A DNA stretch of 64,000 nucleotides from Yokenella regensburgei ATCC 49455 (GCF_000735455.1 NZ_JMPS01000029.1:1-64000); one strand, 5' to 3'. Shown: positions 17,767 through 26,925, numbered from the stretch's first letter. Numbers and translations: made by a program. The notes: generated by a model not told the origin, from the letters alone.

Positions 17767-19353
17767 TTACTGTGGTCCCCAGGGGAGATGTACAAAAAAT
17801 TGGGTAAAGACGCCGGGTTCAGACTCTACGGCGAGCGTACCGCCGAGGTTTTCGACCTGCTGACGGGCGAGGAACAGCCCCACGCCGCGGTTTTCGCCTT
17901 TGGTTGAGTAGCCTTTATCAAAAATAGCCTGAATATGCTCAGGCGAAATGCCGGGGCCATCGTCGCTGACTTCCACGCTAAGCCAGCCGTTCTGATAGTG
18001 CATGAGCACGCTCACCTCACCATCTTCCTGCCCGCTCATCGCGTCCAGCGCGTTTTCGATTAGATTGCCGAGCGCGGTAATCAGTACGGTGACCTGCTCT
18101 TCGTGCTCGTTATCCGGCACCATGCAGTCGTCAGAGAGCGTCAGAGTAAACCCGGCCTCTTTGGCGCGGTTCATTTTGCCCAGCAGGAAACCGGCGATCA
18201 CCGGCGATTTCACCCGCAGCTGAATGGCGCCAATGTCGGTCTGATAGTTATGCGCTGTCTGCAGGACATACTCTTCGAGCTTGTCATAACGCTTCATGTG
18301 CAAAAGCCCCAGCACGACGTGGAGCTTGTTCATAAATTCGTGGGAGTGGCTGCGCAGCGCGTCAACGTAGTTCACCATGCCGTCGAGACGCTGCAGCAGT
18401 TGGCTGACTTCGGTTTTATCGCGGAAAGTGCTGATAGCGCCGATCACCGTGTTCTGATTGCGCACAGGGACGGTATTGCACAACAGCAGTCGTCCGTTGC
18501 AGCCAATTTCGCGGTCCTGCTGGGCCATCCCACTCTCCAGCACTTCTTTAAGCGGAACCAGCAGGGGAGTGCTGGCGTTATCCGCCGGAGCGGCCCCGGG
18601 AGCGGCGAACAGCATCTGCCGCGCCGCATGGTTAATCAGTGTGACCCGGCCCTCTGCATCGACCGCCATCACGCCTTCTTTCAGCGACTGCAGCATGGCC
18701 TGACGCTGCTCGAACAGGGTGGAAATTTCGTAAGGTTCAAGGCCGAATAAAATACGTTTCAGCACGCGTACCAGCGCTAAAGTCCCGAGCGTACCGACCA
18801 GCGCGCTGAACAGCAGGGTCCAGAAAATGCTCCAGCGCGCGCGGTCAATCTGTCCATCGACTTTGCTGAGTGAAATCCCAACGGCCACCACGCCAATCTG
18901 CTGGTGGCGAGCATCGTACACCGGGGTGAAGGCGCGTAACGCCTCGGCGAGCACTCCGTGGTTCACCGCCACGTTCTCGTGGCCTTCCAGCGCCGGGGTG
19001 ATGTCATTACCGATGAACCGTTTGCCAATCTGTTGATTTTTCGGGTGTGAGAAGCGACGGCCGTTCATGTCGGTGACGACCACAAACAGCAGGTCGTTGC
19101 GCTGCTGAGTCGCGAGAGCGATGGGCTGAATGATGTTGCTGTCCGGGGGCAGGGTGAGCCCGCGCTGTACCTCCGGGCTGTCCGCCAGCGTCCGGGCGAT
19201 AGCCAGTGCCGTCTCCTTGACACCGTCACGCGTGGCATTGCCGAGCTGCAGAAAATAGAGCACGAATACCACCAGCAGCACGGAACCGGTAACGCAACCA
19301 ACCATCAGCGTCACGGCAGTACTGAGCTTCATCGGACGCTTTTGAGGGGTCAT
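17767..19353 (-). CDS. dcuS: Fumarate/C4-dicarboxylate sensor kinase DcuS
   Basis: DcuS is a membrane histidine kinase that senses fumarate, succinate and related acids in the periplasm. The 528 residues show an N-terminal membrane helix (about 15-35), a periplasmic PASp domain holding the ligand residues Arg and His in RRFSHP and Arg/Phe in ALRAFTP, a second helix (about 180-200), a cytoplasmic PAS domain, the phospho-acceptor His in RSHSHEFMNKLH, and an ATPase domain (LIENALDAM, DDGPGIS, GENRGVGLFLARQQ). It matches E. coli DcuS. With dcuR it is the probable regulator of the adjacent reductase and antiporter-fumB units. Confidence 0.95.
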   Translation of the reverse strand: MTPQKRPMKLSTAVTLMVGCVTGSVLLVVFVLYFLQLGNATRDGVKETALAIARTLADSPEVQRGLTLPPDSNIIQPIALATQQRNDLLFVVVTDMNGRRFSHPKNQQIGKRFIGNDITPALEGHENVAVNHGVLAEALRAFTPVYDARHQQIGVVAVGISLSKVDGQIDRARWSIFWTLLFSALVGTLGTLALVRVLKRILFGLEPYEISTLFEQRQAMLQSLKEGVMAVDAEGRVTLINHAARQMLFAAPGAAPADNASTPLLVPLKEVLESGMAQQDREIGCNGRLLLCNTVPVRNQNTVIGAISTFRDKTEVSQLLQRLDGMVNYVDALRSHSHEFMNKLHVVLGLLHMKRYDKLEEYVLQTAHNYQTDIGAIQLRVKSPVIAGFLLGKMNRAKEAGFTLTLSDDCMVPDNEHEEQVTVLITALGNLIENALDAMSGQEDGEVSVLMHYQNGWLSVEVSDDGPGISPEHIQAIFDKGYSTKGENRGVGLFLARQQVENLGGTLAVESEPGVFTQFFVHLPWGPQ

Positions 19354-19529
19354 CAGGATCTCAACGCTTTATCATAAAACGGTAATTATCGCCGATGACG
19401 AGAAATTCTTAAAGCCATGCTGAAAGCGCGTGAATAATCCGGGTTGTCCCGGCGTTTCGTGACCCCATTCGCAGGTCAATCATAAAAATAACTTTATAGT
19501 AGGAAAGAACCCATACAAAGGAGGTTGTT

Positions 19530-20438
19530 ATGAGCATTGAGCTAACCGGTTCAGTCACGGAACGACGCAACGTCAGCACGGTTGATATCGACCGTTTGTC
19601 CACAGAAGACATGCTGGCCACCATCAATAAGGAAGATAAGCACATTGCTGACGCGGTTGCCTCCTGTCTCCCCGCTATTACCCGTTTAGTTGATAACGCT
19701 GCTGCGACGCTGAGCCGTGGCGGTCGCGTGGTGCTGGCCGGTGCGGGTATTTCAGGCCGTGCTGCGGTACTGGCCGCCAGCGAGTACGCGCCGGGCAATC
19801 ATCATCAGGTGCTGGGGCTGATTGCCGGGGGACCGCAGGCGATGCTGGAAACCCTCGAAGCCGCAGAAAAAGACTACGATCTCGGCGTGCAAAACCTGAG
19901 TGAAGTGGATTTTACCGCCAACGACATGCTCATTGGGCTTAGCGTGAGCGGAAAAACGCCGTGGACGTGGGGCGCGCTGCGCCATGCCTGGTCGCTGGGC
20001 GCTCGGGTCGCGGTGATCTCGCCTGATAGCGAAAGTGAAGCGGCGCAGCTTGCAGATATTGTGGTGGCGGTGCCAGCCGGTGCGGAAGTGATTGCCGGTT
20101 ATGGTAATCCGAAAGCACACCTGGCGCAGAAAATGGTCCTCAATATGCTGATGACCGGGCTTGCCATCCGCTCTGGACGGGTTTATAGCAACCTGCGGGT
20201 GGATGTGGAAGGCGACAGCATGCGCTGGCAGGAGCGGCAGATTGCCATCGTGATGGAAGCGGGCGGTTGCCAGCGGACCGAGGCGAAAAATGCGCTGGAG
20301 AGCTGCCACTACCACTGTAAAACCGCCATTCTGATGGTGCTGACCGGGCAAAACGCCTGGGAGGCCAATGCCTTACTCGCTGGGCACAACGGTTTTGTGC
20401 GCCTTGCCCTGCGTGACGCCCCGGTAATGACAAATTAA
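19530..20438 (+). CDS. Divergent MurQ-like SIS-domain protein
   Basis: The product resembles N-acetylmuramic acid 6-phosphate etherase MurQ, a SIS-domain sugar-phosphate enzyme of peptidoglycan recycling, in length (302 residues) and overall pattern, including STEDMLATINKEDKHI, LIAGGPQAM and KTAILMVL. The two catalytic Glu positions appear kept (ASEYAP and EAAEKD). However the MurQ substrate loop GAGTSGR is GAGISGR, the DASECPPT motif is AASEYAPG, and the family signature around SRMKAGTAQK reads GNPKAHLAQK. It is therefore probably a paralogue with another ligand or a regulator. No murP or PTS gene is adjacent. A very strong ribosome site (AAAGGAGG) precedes ATG 19530. Confidence 0.75.
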   Translation: MSIELTGSVTERRNVSTVDIDRLSTEDMLATINKEDKHIADAVASCLPAITRLVDNAAATLSRGGRVVLAGAGISGRAAVLAASEYAPGNHHQVLGLIAGGPQAMLETLEAAEKDYDLGVQNLSEVDFTANDMLIGLSVSGKTPWTWGALRHAWSLGARVAVISPDSESEAAQLADIVVAVPAGAEVIAGYGNPKAHLAQKMVLNMLMTGLAIRSGRVYSNLRVDVEGDSMRWQERQIAIVMEAGGCQRTEAKNALESCHYHCKTAILMVLTGQNAWEANALLAGHNGFVRLALRDAPVMTN

Positions 20439-20448
20439 TGCCGCATAC

Positions 20449-20474
20449 TGGCGCGGTCTGCAGCGGCCGCGCCA
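20449..20474 (+). terminator. Hairpin after the MurQ-like gene
   Basis: An 8-bp GC-rich inverted repeat (TGGCGCGG / CCGCGCCA) with a 10-base loop follows the stop codon by 10 bp and is succeeded by a short AT-rich stretch (ATCATTT). It probably separates this gene from pheP, though the T tract is weak. Confidence 0.5.
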
Positions 20475-20554
20475 ATCATTTGACTCGCCTCCTTGCGACA
20501 TTCTCCCCTAAGTGTTAAAAGGTGCCCCTTCGAAAAAAATGACAGGGGAAAGAC

Positions 20555-21946
20555 GTGAATAACGCGTCATCAGCATCTGACCAGACGTCAGCGGATGCGT
20601 CGTCGTCGCAAGAGCCGACGCTTCATCGTGGATTACAGAACCGCCATATTCAGCTTATCGCCCTCGGCGGCGCCATTGGTACCGGGCTTTTCCTCGGGAT
20701 TGGGCCCGCTATTCAGATGGCGGGACCAGCCGTACTGCTGGGTTACGCCATCGCCGGGATCATCGCTTTCCTGATCATGCGCCTGCTGGGCGAAATGGTG
20801 GTCGAAGAGCCGGTTTCCGGGTCATTTGCCCACTTTGCTTATAAATACTGGGGCCCGTTCGCCGGCTTCCTCTCCGGCTGGAACTACTGGGTGATGTTCG
20901 TGCTGGTTGGCATGGCTGAGCTTACCGCCGCCGGGATCTACATGCAGTACTGGCTACCTGACGTCCCCACCTGGGCGTGGACCGCGATTTTCTTTGTGCT
21001 GATTAACGCCGTTAACCTGGTCAACGTGCGCCTGTATGGCGAAACCGAGTTCTGGTTTGCGCTGATTAAAGTGCTGGCGATCATCGGTATGATTGGCTTT
21101 GGCCTGTGGATGCTGTTCTCCGGCAACGGCGGCGAGCACGCCAGCGTCGACAACCTGTGGAAGTACGGTGGCTTTATGGCAACCGGCTGGCATGGGCTGA
21201 TTCTTTCCCTCGCGGTTATCATGTTCTCCTTCGGTGGGCTTGAGCTGGTGGGCATTACTGCCGCCGAAGCCTGTGACCCGGAAAAATCGATTCCAAAAGC
21301 GGTAAACCAGGTGGTGTACCGTATTCTGCTGTTCTATATCGGCTCGCTGGTGGTGCTGCTGACGCTCTACCCGTGGGTAGGCGTACAGTCAGACAGCAGC
21401 CCGTTCGTGATGATTTTCCATAATCTGAACAGCAGCGTGGTGGCTTCTGCGCTGAACTTTGTCATTCTGGTGGCATCGCTGTCGGTGTATAACAGCGGCG
21501 TTTATTCCAATAGCCGTATGCTGTTCGGTCTCTCCGTACAGGGTAACGCACCGAAGTTCCTCACCCGTATCAGCCGCCGCGGCGTACCGGTAAATTCGCT
21601 GCTGCTCTCGGGGGCGATTACGTCGCTGGTGGTGCTGGTGAACTACGTGCTGCCGAAGGAAGCTTTTGGTTTGCTGATGGCACTGGTGGTGGTGACGCTG
21701 CTGCTGAACTGGATAATGATCTGTATGGCGCACCTGAAGTTCCGCTGCGCCATGCGCCGCAAAGGTCGTGAGCCGAAGTTTAAGGCGCTGATGTCGCCTG
21801 CCAGCAACTATCTGTGCATTGCGTTTCTGCTGATGGTGCTGGGGCTGATGTGCACCATCGACAGCATGCGCACCTCGGCGATGCTGCTGCCGGTGTGGGT
21901 GCTCTTCCTCTTCGCGGCGTTTAAACTGCTGCGCCGTAAGGCCTGA
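20555..21946 (+). CDS. pheP: Phenylalanine permease PheP
   Basis: PheP is an APC-superfamily amino-acid transporter (AAT family) that imports phenylalanine through the inner membrane. The 463-residue product matches E. coli PheP closely, with GGAIGTGLFLGIG in helix 1, EEPVSGSFAHFAYKYW and about twelve hydrophobic segments; the N-terminal tail is slightly longer and rich in Ser/Ala. GTG 20555 is the start, with AGGGGAA upstream. It is followed by a bidirectional terminator and the convergent ybdG, the same order as in E. coli. Confidence 0.96.
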   Translation: MNNASSASDQTSADASSSQEPTLHRGLQNRHIQLIALGGAIGTGLFLGIGPAIQMAGPAVLLGYAIAGIIAFLIMRLLGEMVVEEPVSGSFAHFAYKYWGPFAGFLSGWNYWVMFVLVGMAELTAAGIYMQYWLPDVPTWAWTAIFFVLINAVNLVNVRLYGETEFWFALIKVLAIIGMIGFGLWMLFSGNGGEHASVDNLWKYGGFMATGWHGLILSLAVIMFSFGGLELVGITAAEACDPEKSIPKAVNQVVYRILLFYIGSLVVLLTLYPWVGVQSDSSPFVMIFHNLNSSVVASALNFVILVASLSVYNSGVYSNSRMLFGLSVQGNAPKFLTRISRRGVPVNSLLLSGAITSLVVLVNYVLPKEAFGLLMALVVVTLLLNWIMICMAHLKFRCAMRRKGREPKFKALMSPASNYLCIAFLLMVLGLMCTIDSMRTSAMLLPVWVLFLFAAFKLLRRKA

Positions 21947-21950
21947 TGAA

Positions 21951-21973
21951 AACGGGCGCTTCTCGCGCCCGTT
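21951..21973. terminator. Bidirectional terminator between pheP and ybdG
   Basis: A perfect 9-bp GC-rich stem (AACGGGCGC / GCGCCCGTT) with a 5-base loop is flanked by T-rich sequence on the plus side (CATTTAT) and A-rich sequence on the other. It sits in the 30-bp gap between the two convergent stop codons. Confidence 0.8.
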
Positions 21974-21976
21974 CAT

Positions 21977-23221
21977 TTATCTCACCATACTTCCTGCCAG
22001 CGCCCGGATATCGTTGCCGGTTGGCGACTGATGGATCCGTAAACCAAACTCATCCACGACCGCGAAAATATGGTCGAAGATATCGGCCTGAATGCTCTCA
22101 TATTCCGCCCATACCACGGTGTTGGTAAACGCGTAGATCTCGATCGGTAAACCGTTGTTATCCGGCGCCAGCTGGCGAACCATCAGCGTCATATCTTTAC
22201 GAATGCGCGGGTGGTTGCGTAAATATTCGTTCAGATAGGCGCGGAAGGTGCCCACGTTGGTCATTTTGCGCAGGTTAAGCACCGACTCGCCGAGGCCGTG
22301 CTGCGCATTCCACTGGTTAATTTCCTCGTGGCGCGAATCCATGTACGGCTTCAGCAGGCGCGCCTGAATCAGTTTCTGCTGCTCTTCGGCATCAAGAAAA
22401 TGAATGCTGGTGGTATCGAGGTTAATGCTGCGCTTAATGCGGCGACCGCCGGAGGCCGACATTCCGCTCCAGTTTTTAAAGGAATCAGACACCAGCGACC
22501 AGGTGGGAATGGTGGTGATGGTGTTGTCCCAGTTGCGCACTTTTACCGTGGTCAGGCCGATATCGGTCACGGCCCCGTCAGCGCCGTACTTCGGCATTTC
22601 CAGCCAGTCGCCGAGGCGCAGCATGTCGTTTGCCGACAGCTGGATCCCCGCCACCAGCCCGAGTATAGGGTCTTTAAAGACCAGCATCAGCACCGCGGCC
22701 ATCGCGCCGAGGCCGCTAATCAGAATGGTCGGTGACTGTCCCAACAGCAGCGAGATAATCAGGATCCCGACCAGAATGGCGCTCACCAGTTTGATGCCCT
22801 GGAAGATCCCCTTCAGCGGCAGCTGTGATGAGAACGTCAGCTTCTGCGACAGGTTAAACACGACGTCGAGTAACGAGAAAAACGACAGCAGCGCGTAGAG
22901 CATGATCCACAGCTGAGCGCAGGTGATAAGGATACTGGCGGCATCACTGCCTTTTTGTAGCCACAGCATGGCCTGGATCTGGACAATAATCCCCTGCAGG
23001 GTAAAGGCCAGGCGGTGGAAGAGCTTATTCTGGGTGATAATCTGCAGCCACAGATGCTGGCTGGCCTGAGCCCGTTTTTCGAAGGTCCGCAGCACAATCC
23101 GATGCAGTATCAGATGCACAATAATCGCGGTGAGAAAGATGATGCCAAAGATAATCGCCAGCGTACTGGTGTGATTAATTTTAATGCCGAGTGCTTCAAT
23201 CGCGGATATCAATTCCTGCAT
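21977..23221 (-). CDS. ybdG: Miniconductance mechanosensitive channel YbdG
   Basis: YbdG is an MscS-family channel of the inner membrane with miniconductance activity in osmotic downshock. The 414-residue product matches the E. coli protein. It has about five N-terminal membrane segments, the pore-lining helix region with [17 protein letters not shown], the MscS beta domain ([16 protein letters not shown]) and a long cytoplasmic alpha/beta domain. CAGGAGA precedes the ATG. The neighbour order pheP-ybdG matches E. coli, after which this genome differs by an inserted efflux gene. Confidence 0.95.
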   Translation of the reverse strand: MQELISAIEALGIKINHTSTLAIIFGIIFLTAIIVHLILHRIVLRTFEKRAQASQHLWLQIITQNKLFHRLAFTLQGIIVQIQAMLWLQKGSDAASILITCAQLWIMLYALLSFFSLLDVVFNLSQKLTFSSQLPLKGIFQGIKLVSAILVGILIISLLLGQSPTILISGLGAMAAVLMLVFKDPILGLVAGIQLSANDMLRLGDWLEMPKYGADGAVTDIGLTTVKVRNWDNTITTIPTWSLVSDSFKNWSGMSASGGRRIKRSINLDTTSIHFLDAEEQQKLIQARLLKPYMDSRHEEINQWNAQHGLGESVLNLRKMTNVGTFRAYLNEYLRNHPRIRKDMTLMVRQLAPDNNGLPIEIYAFTNTVVWAEYESIQADIFDHIFAVVDEFGLRIHQSPTGNDIRALAGSMVR

Positions 23222-23275
23222 AACGTCTCCTGTTCAATCAGCATTTATCATGACCGTTGAGCGCTTATTATGCAA

Positions 23276-23297
23276 ACCAGGCCCGGGCGGGCCTGGT
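23276..23297 (-). terminator. Hairpin after the DHA2 efflux gene
   Basis: A perfect 9-bp stem (ACCAGGCCC / GGGCCTGGT) with a GGGC loop follows the efflux-pump stop on the minus strand. There is no good T tract, so it may be a weak terminator or an mRNA end-protecting structure. Confidence 0.5.
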
Positions 23298-23305
23298 CAG
23301 GTGTG

Positions 23306-24751
23306 CTACTTCGCGGTTGCACCGATTAACACCCGGCAGTTCAGACGCTGGCGTTGCCAGAGCCCGAATCCCCCCAGCACAACCATCATTAACACCTCGA
23401 CGCCGAGGAAACCGACAATCGCCTCGCGGTAGCTGCCGCCGCTGTGCTGCTCGAGGGTCAGAAACAACGTGCCTAACACCGCCGGGCCGAGCCCCAGCGA
23501 GGATTGTTGCAGAGTGCTCAGCAGCGCGCTGCCCGCACCGGCATCGCAGGCGGAGATATCGCGCATACCGATGCGATAAAAGGTGTTCACAATCAGCGCC
23601 TGACCATAACCGACAAGCGACGTTGCAGGCACCAGCGTCAGGGTGGAAGTACGCTGGCCGTAATACCAGAACGTAAGCATCAGAAGCAGCAGGCCGCTAA
23701 TTTGTACCGTAATGCCGGTCAGCAAAATGCGCCCCATGCTGTAGCGTGCGATCAGACGCGGGGCGTACAGCGCAGAGACAAAATAAGCCACGCCAAGGGC
23801 GATGAAGCTATTGCCGGATTGCCACGGAGCCATCCCGAGACCAGCCTGCATGGTCAGCGCCATACAGAACATAAATCCAGACCAGGCGCTGAAAAATAGC
23901 AGCGCAATCACCGTTCCGATACGTACGCTGTTCATGCGCAGCAGGCGAGGCGGCAGCAGCGGCTGTTCGCCACGCTGTTCTTTACGTTGGGCGCTCGCCC
24001 ACATCAGCACCAGCAGCGGTGCGGTTGCTGCCAGCATCAGCTGCAGCGTCAGCGGCCAGTGCATCTCCGGGCCCAGCGCCAGAGGAAACAGCAGGCAGCA
24101 AAGAAGGGCCGCCAGCAACAACGTTCCCTGCCAGTCAATGCGTGCCGGTGTCTCCCGGCGCGTTTCCGGCACATAGCGGCGGCTTAGTGCCAGCACCAAC
24201 AGGCAAATAGGCACGTTGATAAAAAAGGCGTTACGCCAGCCGAGGCCACCGATATCCGCTGATACCAGCCAGCCGCCGCCCATCTGCCCCACGATAAACG
24301 CGATGCCGCCGATACCGCCGTACAGGCTGATGGCGCGGGCATGAGCGCTCCCCCGCAGGGTGACGTGCAGGGTGGCGAGTATTTGCGGCACGATGAGCGC
24401 TGCACCTGCGCCCTGCAGCGTGCGGGCAGCCAGCAGCTCGTTCACGCTTCCCGCCATCCCGCAGAGCAGCGAAGCAATACCGAACAGCGCTACGCCCCAC
24501 ATAAACAGGCGACGACGGCCAAAGTTATCGCCAAGTTTGCTGCCCATCGCCAGGCACACGGCGAAGGCGACCCCGTAGAGGGCGACAATCAGCTCCAGTT
24601 GTGTGGCAGAGGTGTGTAGTGACAGGGTAATGGAGTCCAGTGCGACGTTGGTGATTGAGGTATCGATAAGCGGCAACATCTGCCCGCTGAGCAACAGCAG
24701 CAGGCCCGCTTTTCCGGGAGAAACAAGGGGTGAAACAGCAGATGAATTCAT
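23306..24751 (-). CDS. DHA2-family MFS drug efflux transporter
   Basis: The 481-residue membrane protein has about fourteen hydrophobic segments and the MFS motifs of the DHA2 (EmrB/QacA) family: LPLIDTSITNVAL in helix 1, GSKLGDNFGRRRLF in loop 2-3 and the motif C region GGIGGIAFIVGQMGGGWL. Such pumps export lipophilic drugs or cations by proton antiport. It is divergent from an MmyB-like regulator gene, with a palindrome in the shared promoter, which suggests ligand-controlled repression. It lies between ybdG and nfsB, genes that are neighbours in E. coli, so it is part of an inserted segment. The substrate is unknown. Confidence 0.85.
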   Translation of the reverse strand: MNSSAVSPLVSPGKAGLLLLLSGQMLPLIDTSITNVALDSITLSLHTSATQLELIVALYGVAFAVCLAMGSKLGDNFGRRRLFMWGVALFGIASLLCGMAGSVNELLAARTLQGAGAALIVPQILATLHVTLRGSAHARAISLYGGIGGIAFIVGQMGGGWLVSADIGGLGWRNAFFINVPICLLVLALSRRYVPETRRETPARIDWQGTLLLAALLCCLLFPLALGPEMHWPLTLQLMLAATAPLLVLMWASAQRKEQRGEQPLLPPRLLRMNSVRIGTVIALLFFSAWSGFMFCMALTMQAGLGMAPWQSGNSFIALGVAYFVSALYAPRLIARYSMGRILLTGITVQISGLLLLMLTFWYYGQRTSTLTLVPATSLVGYGQALIVNTFYRIGMRDISACDAGAGSALLSTLQQSSLGLGPAVLGTLFLTLEQHSGGSYREAIVGFLGVEVLMMVVLGGFGLWQRQRLNCRVLIGATAK

Positions 24752-24808
24752 GTTAGCTCCATTGCGTCATTCTGATAATGGACGTAGCATCGCTGAACTA
24801 TAAAACGG

Positions 24809-24834
24809 GTACCAGTTCCTGCTTATACTGGTAC
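24809..24834. promoter_or_regulatory. Palindromic operator in the pump/regulator promoter
   Basis: Two perfect 8-bp arms, GTACCAGT and ACTGGTAC, are separated by 10 bases and lie 57 bp before the efflux gene and just before the regulator gene. Symmetry and position make it the likely binding site of the MmyB-like regulator, controlling both genes. This is inferred from sequence only. Confidence 0.65.
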
Positions 24835-24868
24835 TGGCACTACTATGCTGGGGGGAGCGATGAGCATA

Positions 24869-25732
24869 ATGATCCCAACGGAGCCGCACACAACGGCACA
24901 GGACGATCGCCGTAAACAGTTAGGGGCATTTTTACGCGCCCGGCGTGAGAGCCTCGACCCGCAGCGCCTCGGGCTACCGCGCAGCGGGCGTCGTCGCACG
25001 CCGGGACTGCGGCGGGAAGAGGTCGCGTTTCTTGCCGATGTCGGCGTGACCTGGTACACCTGGCTTGAGCAGGGCAGAGAAGTGAATCCGTCGGCGGCGG
25101 TGATGGAGGCGGTGGCGGCGGCGCTGAAGTGCAGCCCGCTGGAGACTCGCCACCTGTTCGTGCTGGCGGGTTTGCCCCCGGTGGAGTCGCTCAACGTGCC
25201 GCAGTGCGAAGGTATCAGCGCCGGTACCCGGCGCATGCTCGACAGCCTGATGCCACAGCCGGCGAGTATCCAGAAACCTAATTTTGATATCGTGGCGTGG
25301 AACGACAGTTTTTGTCATCTGATGGGCGTTGATTTCAGTACGTTGCCGGAAGAAGACCGCAACTGCATCTATCTTTATCTTACTCACCCGGCATGGCGTA
25401 GCCGCCTGGAGAACCGCGACGTGCTGCCGACCTTCGTCTCTTACTTTCGCGCGGCGATGGCGGAGCATCGCGGAGACGCGGCGTGGGAAAACCAGCTGGC
25501 GCGCTTTTTTGCCGCCTCTGCTGAGTTTGAAGCGCTGTGGCATCAGCGTTATGAGGTGCGTGGCGTAGAAAACCAGATCAAAACCTTTAATCATCCGCAG
25601 CTTGGCGTATTCAACCTGCAGCAGATGTACTGGTATTCCGCACCGCGAAACGGTTCGCGGCTGCTGGTCTATTTACCGGTGGATGATGCCGGAGAGAACG
25701 CGCTTGCGTGGCTGGCGCAGCAGGCTCAATAA
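24869..25732 (+). CDS. MmyB-like XRE-family transcriptional regulator
   Basis: The protein has an N-terminal helix-turn-helix domain (LGAFLRARRESLDPQ, RRTPGLRREEVAFLADVG, WYTWLEQGREV) followed by the MmyB-type PAS-like ligand domain (PF17765; FDIVAWNDSF, FNLQQMYW). Such regulators in actinobacteria and proteobacteria often control a divergent oxidoreductase or transporter gene and may bind fatty-acid-like ligands. The divergent partner here is the DHA2 pump. ATG 24869 is chosen because GGGAG lies 11 bases before it; ATG 24860 or 24845 are possible and would add 3 or 8 residues. Confidence 0.85.
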   Translation: MIPTEPHTTAQDDRRKQLGAFLRARRESLDPQRLGLPRSGRRRTPGLRREEVAFLADVGVTWYTWLEQGREVNPSAAVMEAVAAALKCSPLETRHLFVLAGLPPVESLNVPQCEGISAGTRRMLDSLMPQPASIQKPNFDIVAWNDSFCHLMGVDFSTLPEEDRNCIYLYLTHPAWRSRLENRDVLPTFVSYFRAAMAEHRGDAAWENQLARFFAASAEFEALWHQRYEVRGVENQIKTFNHPQLGVFNLQQMYWYSAPRNGSRLLVYLPVDDAGENALAWLAQQAQ

Positions 25733-25756
25733 CTTATTGTGACACAGGGAATCAGG

Positions 25757-26788
25757 ATGAACGTTACCCGTAAGCAGGACCGCATTATCCGTCGCGCGCT
25801 CGACGAATGGGAACAACAGGGGCAACTGACCGCCGAGGATAAGCAACGGTTGACCGGTTCACTACACCCGGCAACGTTCGACTGGCAGCGCCTGAGCAAA
25901 TACGCCTTCTGGACGGCGCTCGCCTGCCTGCTGATAGCGCTGGCAAGCCTGTTTGCCGACAGTGAACTGATGGCCTGGTTTATCGGCCTGTTCTACTCCA
26001 CCGATCTCGCGCGGATTGGCGTTCCGTTGCTGCTGGCGGTGGGTTGCTACGTCTGGGGATTCCGCCGTCAGCGGCGAGAAACGCAGTGGCACTACAGCAC
26101 GGAAGCTATCCTGTTTCTCGGCGTTGTGTTTACGGCGGTAATGCTCTGGCAGGTGGGGGAAAAGCTCGATAACGGCAGCGGTCATGTCGCGCCGCTGTTT
26201 CTGCTGGGCTGCGCCATCTATGGTCTTATCGGCTTTTTTGGCCGTTCCGGGTTGGTATGGCTGTTCTTTCTGCTCTCGCTGGGCAACTGGTTTGGTGCCG
26301 AAACGGGGTATATGTCTGGCTGGGGAGCCTACTGGCTTGGGATGAACTACCCGATTCGCTTCGTGCTGTTTGGCGCCGTGCTGCTGCTGGCCTGCTACCT
26401 GCTGAAAGGCTGGTTGCAACAACGCAGGTTATTCACCGTCAGTAAAGCGATGGGGCTGACCTGGCTCTTTATCGCCCTGTGGATCATGTCGATTTTTGGC
26501 AACTATGATATCGATAGCTGGAGCGCGGTCACCCGCGAAGCGCTGCTGCCGTGGGCGCTGCTGTTTGCCGTAGCGGCAGGGATTTGTCTGTGGATTAGCT
26601 TCAAAACCGACGACGGGATGCTGCGCGGTTTCGGTCTGACCTTCCTTGCCATCAATCTCTATACCCGCTTCTTTGAATACTTCTGGGATAGCCTGCACAA
26701 GGTGCTGTTCTTCCTGATCCTCGCCGTTTCGCTGGCAGTGCTGGGCCGCTATGCGGAGAAAATCTGGCATGCGGGGGAGAAGCGATAA
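25757..26788 (+). CDS. DUF2157 membrane protein
   Basis: The 343-residue protein has a soluble N-terminal segment (about 1-45) ahead of eight to ten hydrophobic helices, with the N-terminal pattern LDEWEQQGQLTAEDKQRL typical of DUF2157 proteins, whose function is unknown. ATG 25757 is chosen: AGGGA lies six bases upstream. The gene follows the MmyB-like regulator by about 24 bp on the same strand and may be co-transcribed with it, but nothing in the sequence ties it to drug efflux. The C-terminus is basic and cytoplasmic by charge. Confidence 0.7.
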   Translation: MNVTRKQDRIIRRALDEWEQQGQLTAEDKQRLTGSLHPATFDWQRLSKYAFWTALACLLIALASLFADSELMAWFIGLFYSTDLARIGVPLLLAVGCYVWGFRRQRRETQWHYSTEAILFLGVVFTAVMLWQVGEKLDNGSGHVAPLFLLGCAIYGLIGFFGRSGLVWLFFLLSLGNWFGAETGYMSGWGAYWLGMNYPIRFVLFGAVLLLACYLLKGWLQQRRLFTVSKAMGLTWLFIALWIMSIFGNYDIDSWSAVTREALLPWALLFAVAAGICLWISFKTDDGMLRGFGLTFLAINLYTRFFEYFWDSLHKVLFFLILAVSLAVLGRYAEKIWHAGEKR

Positions 26789-26868
26789 TTTTCTGAAGCG
26801 CGGTTCAGGAACGACAGCCGCATTCGGACTTGTTTCATCTTTTTGTTTACGCTCTGCTCTGACGAGGT

Positions 26869-26890
26869 AATTTAGCTTTTAATCTAAATT
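26869..26890. promoter_or_regulatory. Palindromic operator before the toxin-antitoxin pair
   Basis: AATTTAG and CTAAATT form perfect 7-bp arms separated by 8 bases, 36 bp before the toxin start. Type II antitoxins normally autoregulate through such promoter palindromes. An AT-rich sequence just downstream (TTATATGTTAATATT) could contain the -10 region. Confidence 0.6.
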
Positions 26891-26925
26891 GCCTTATATG
26901 TTAATATTGTCAGGGAAGAAGAGAT

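Noticed and set aside
17722-17907. 61-codon plus-strand frame across the dcuS/dcuR junction
   Set aside because: Antisense to both genes, no ribosome site, no conserved product.
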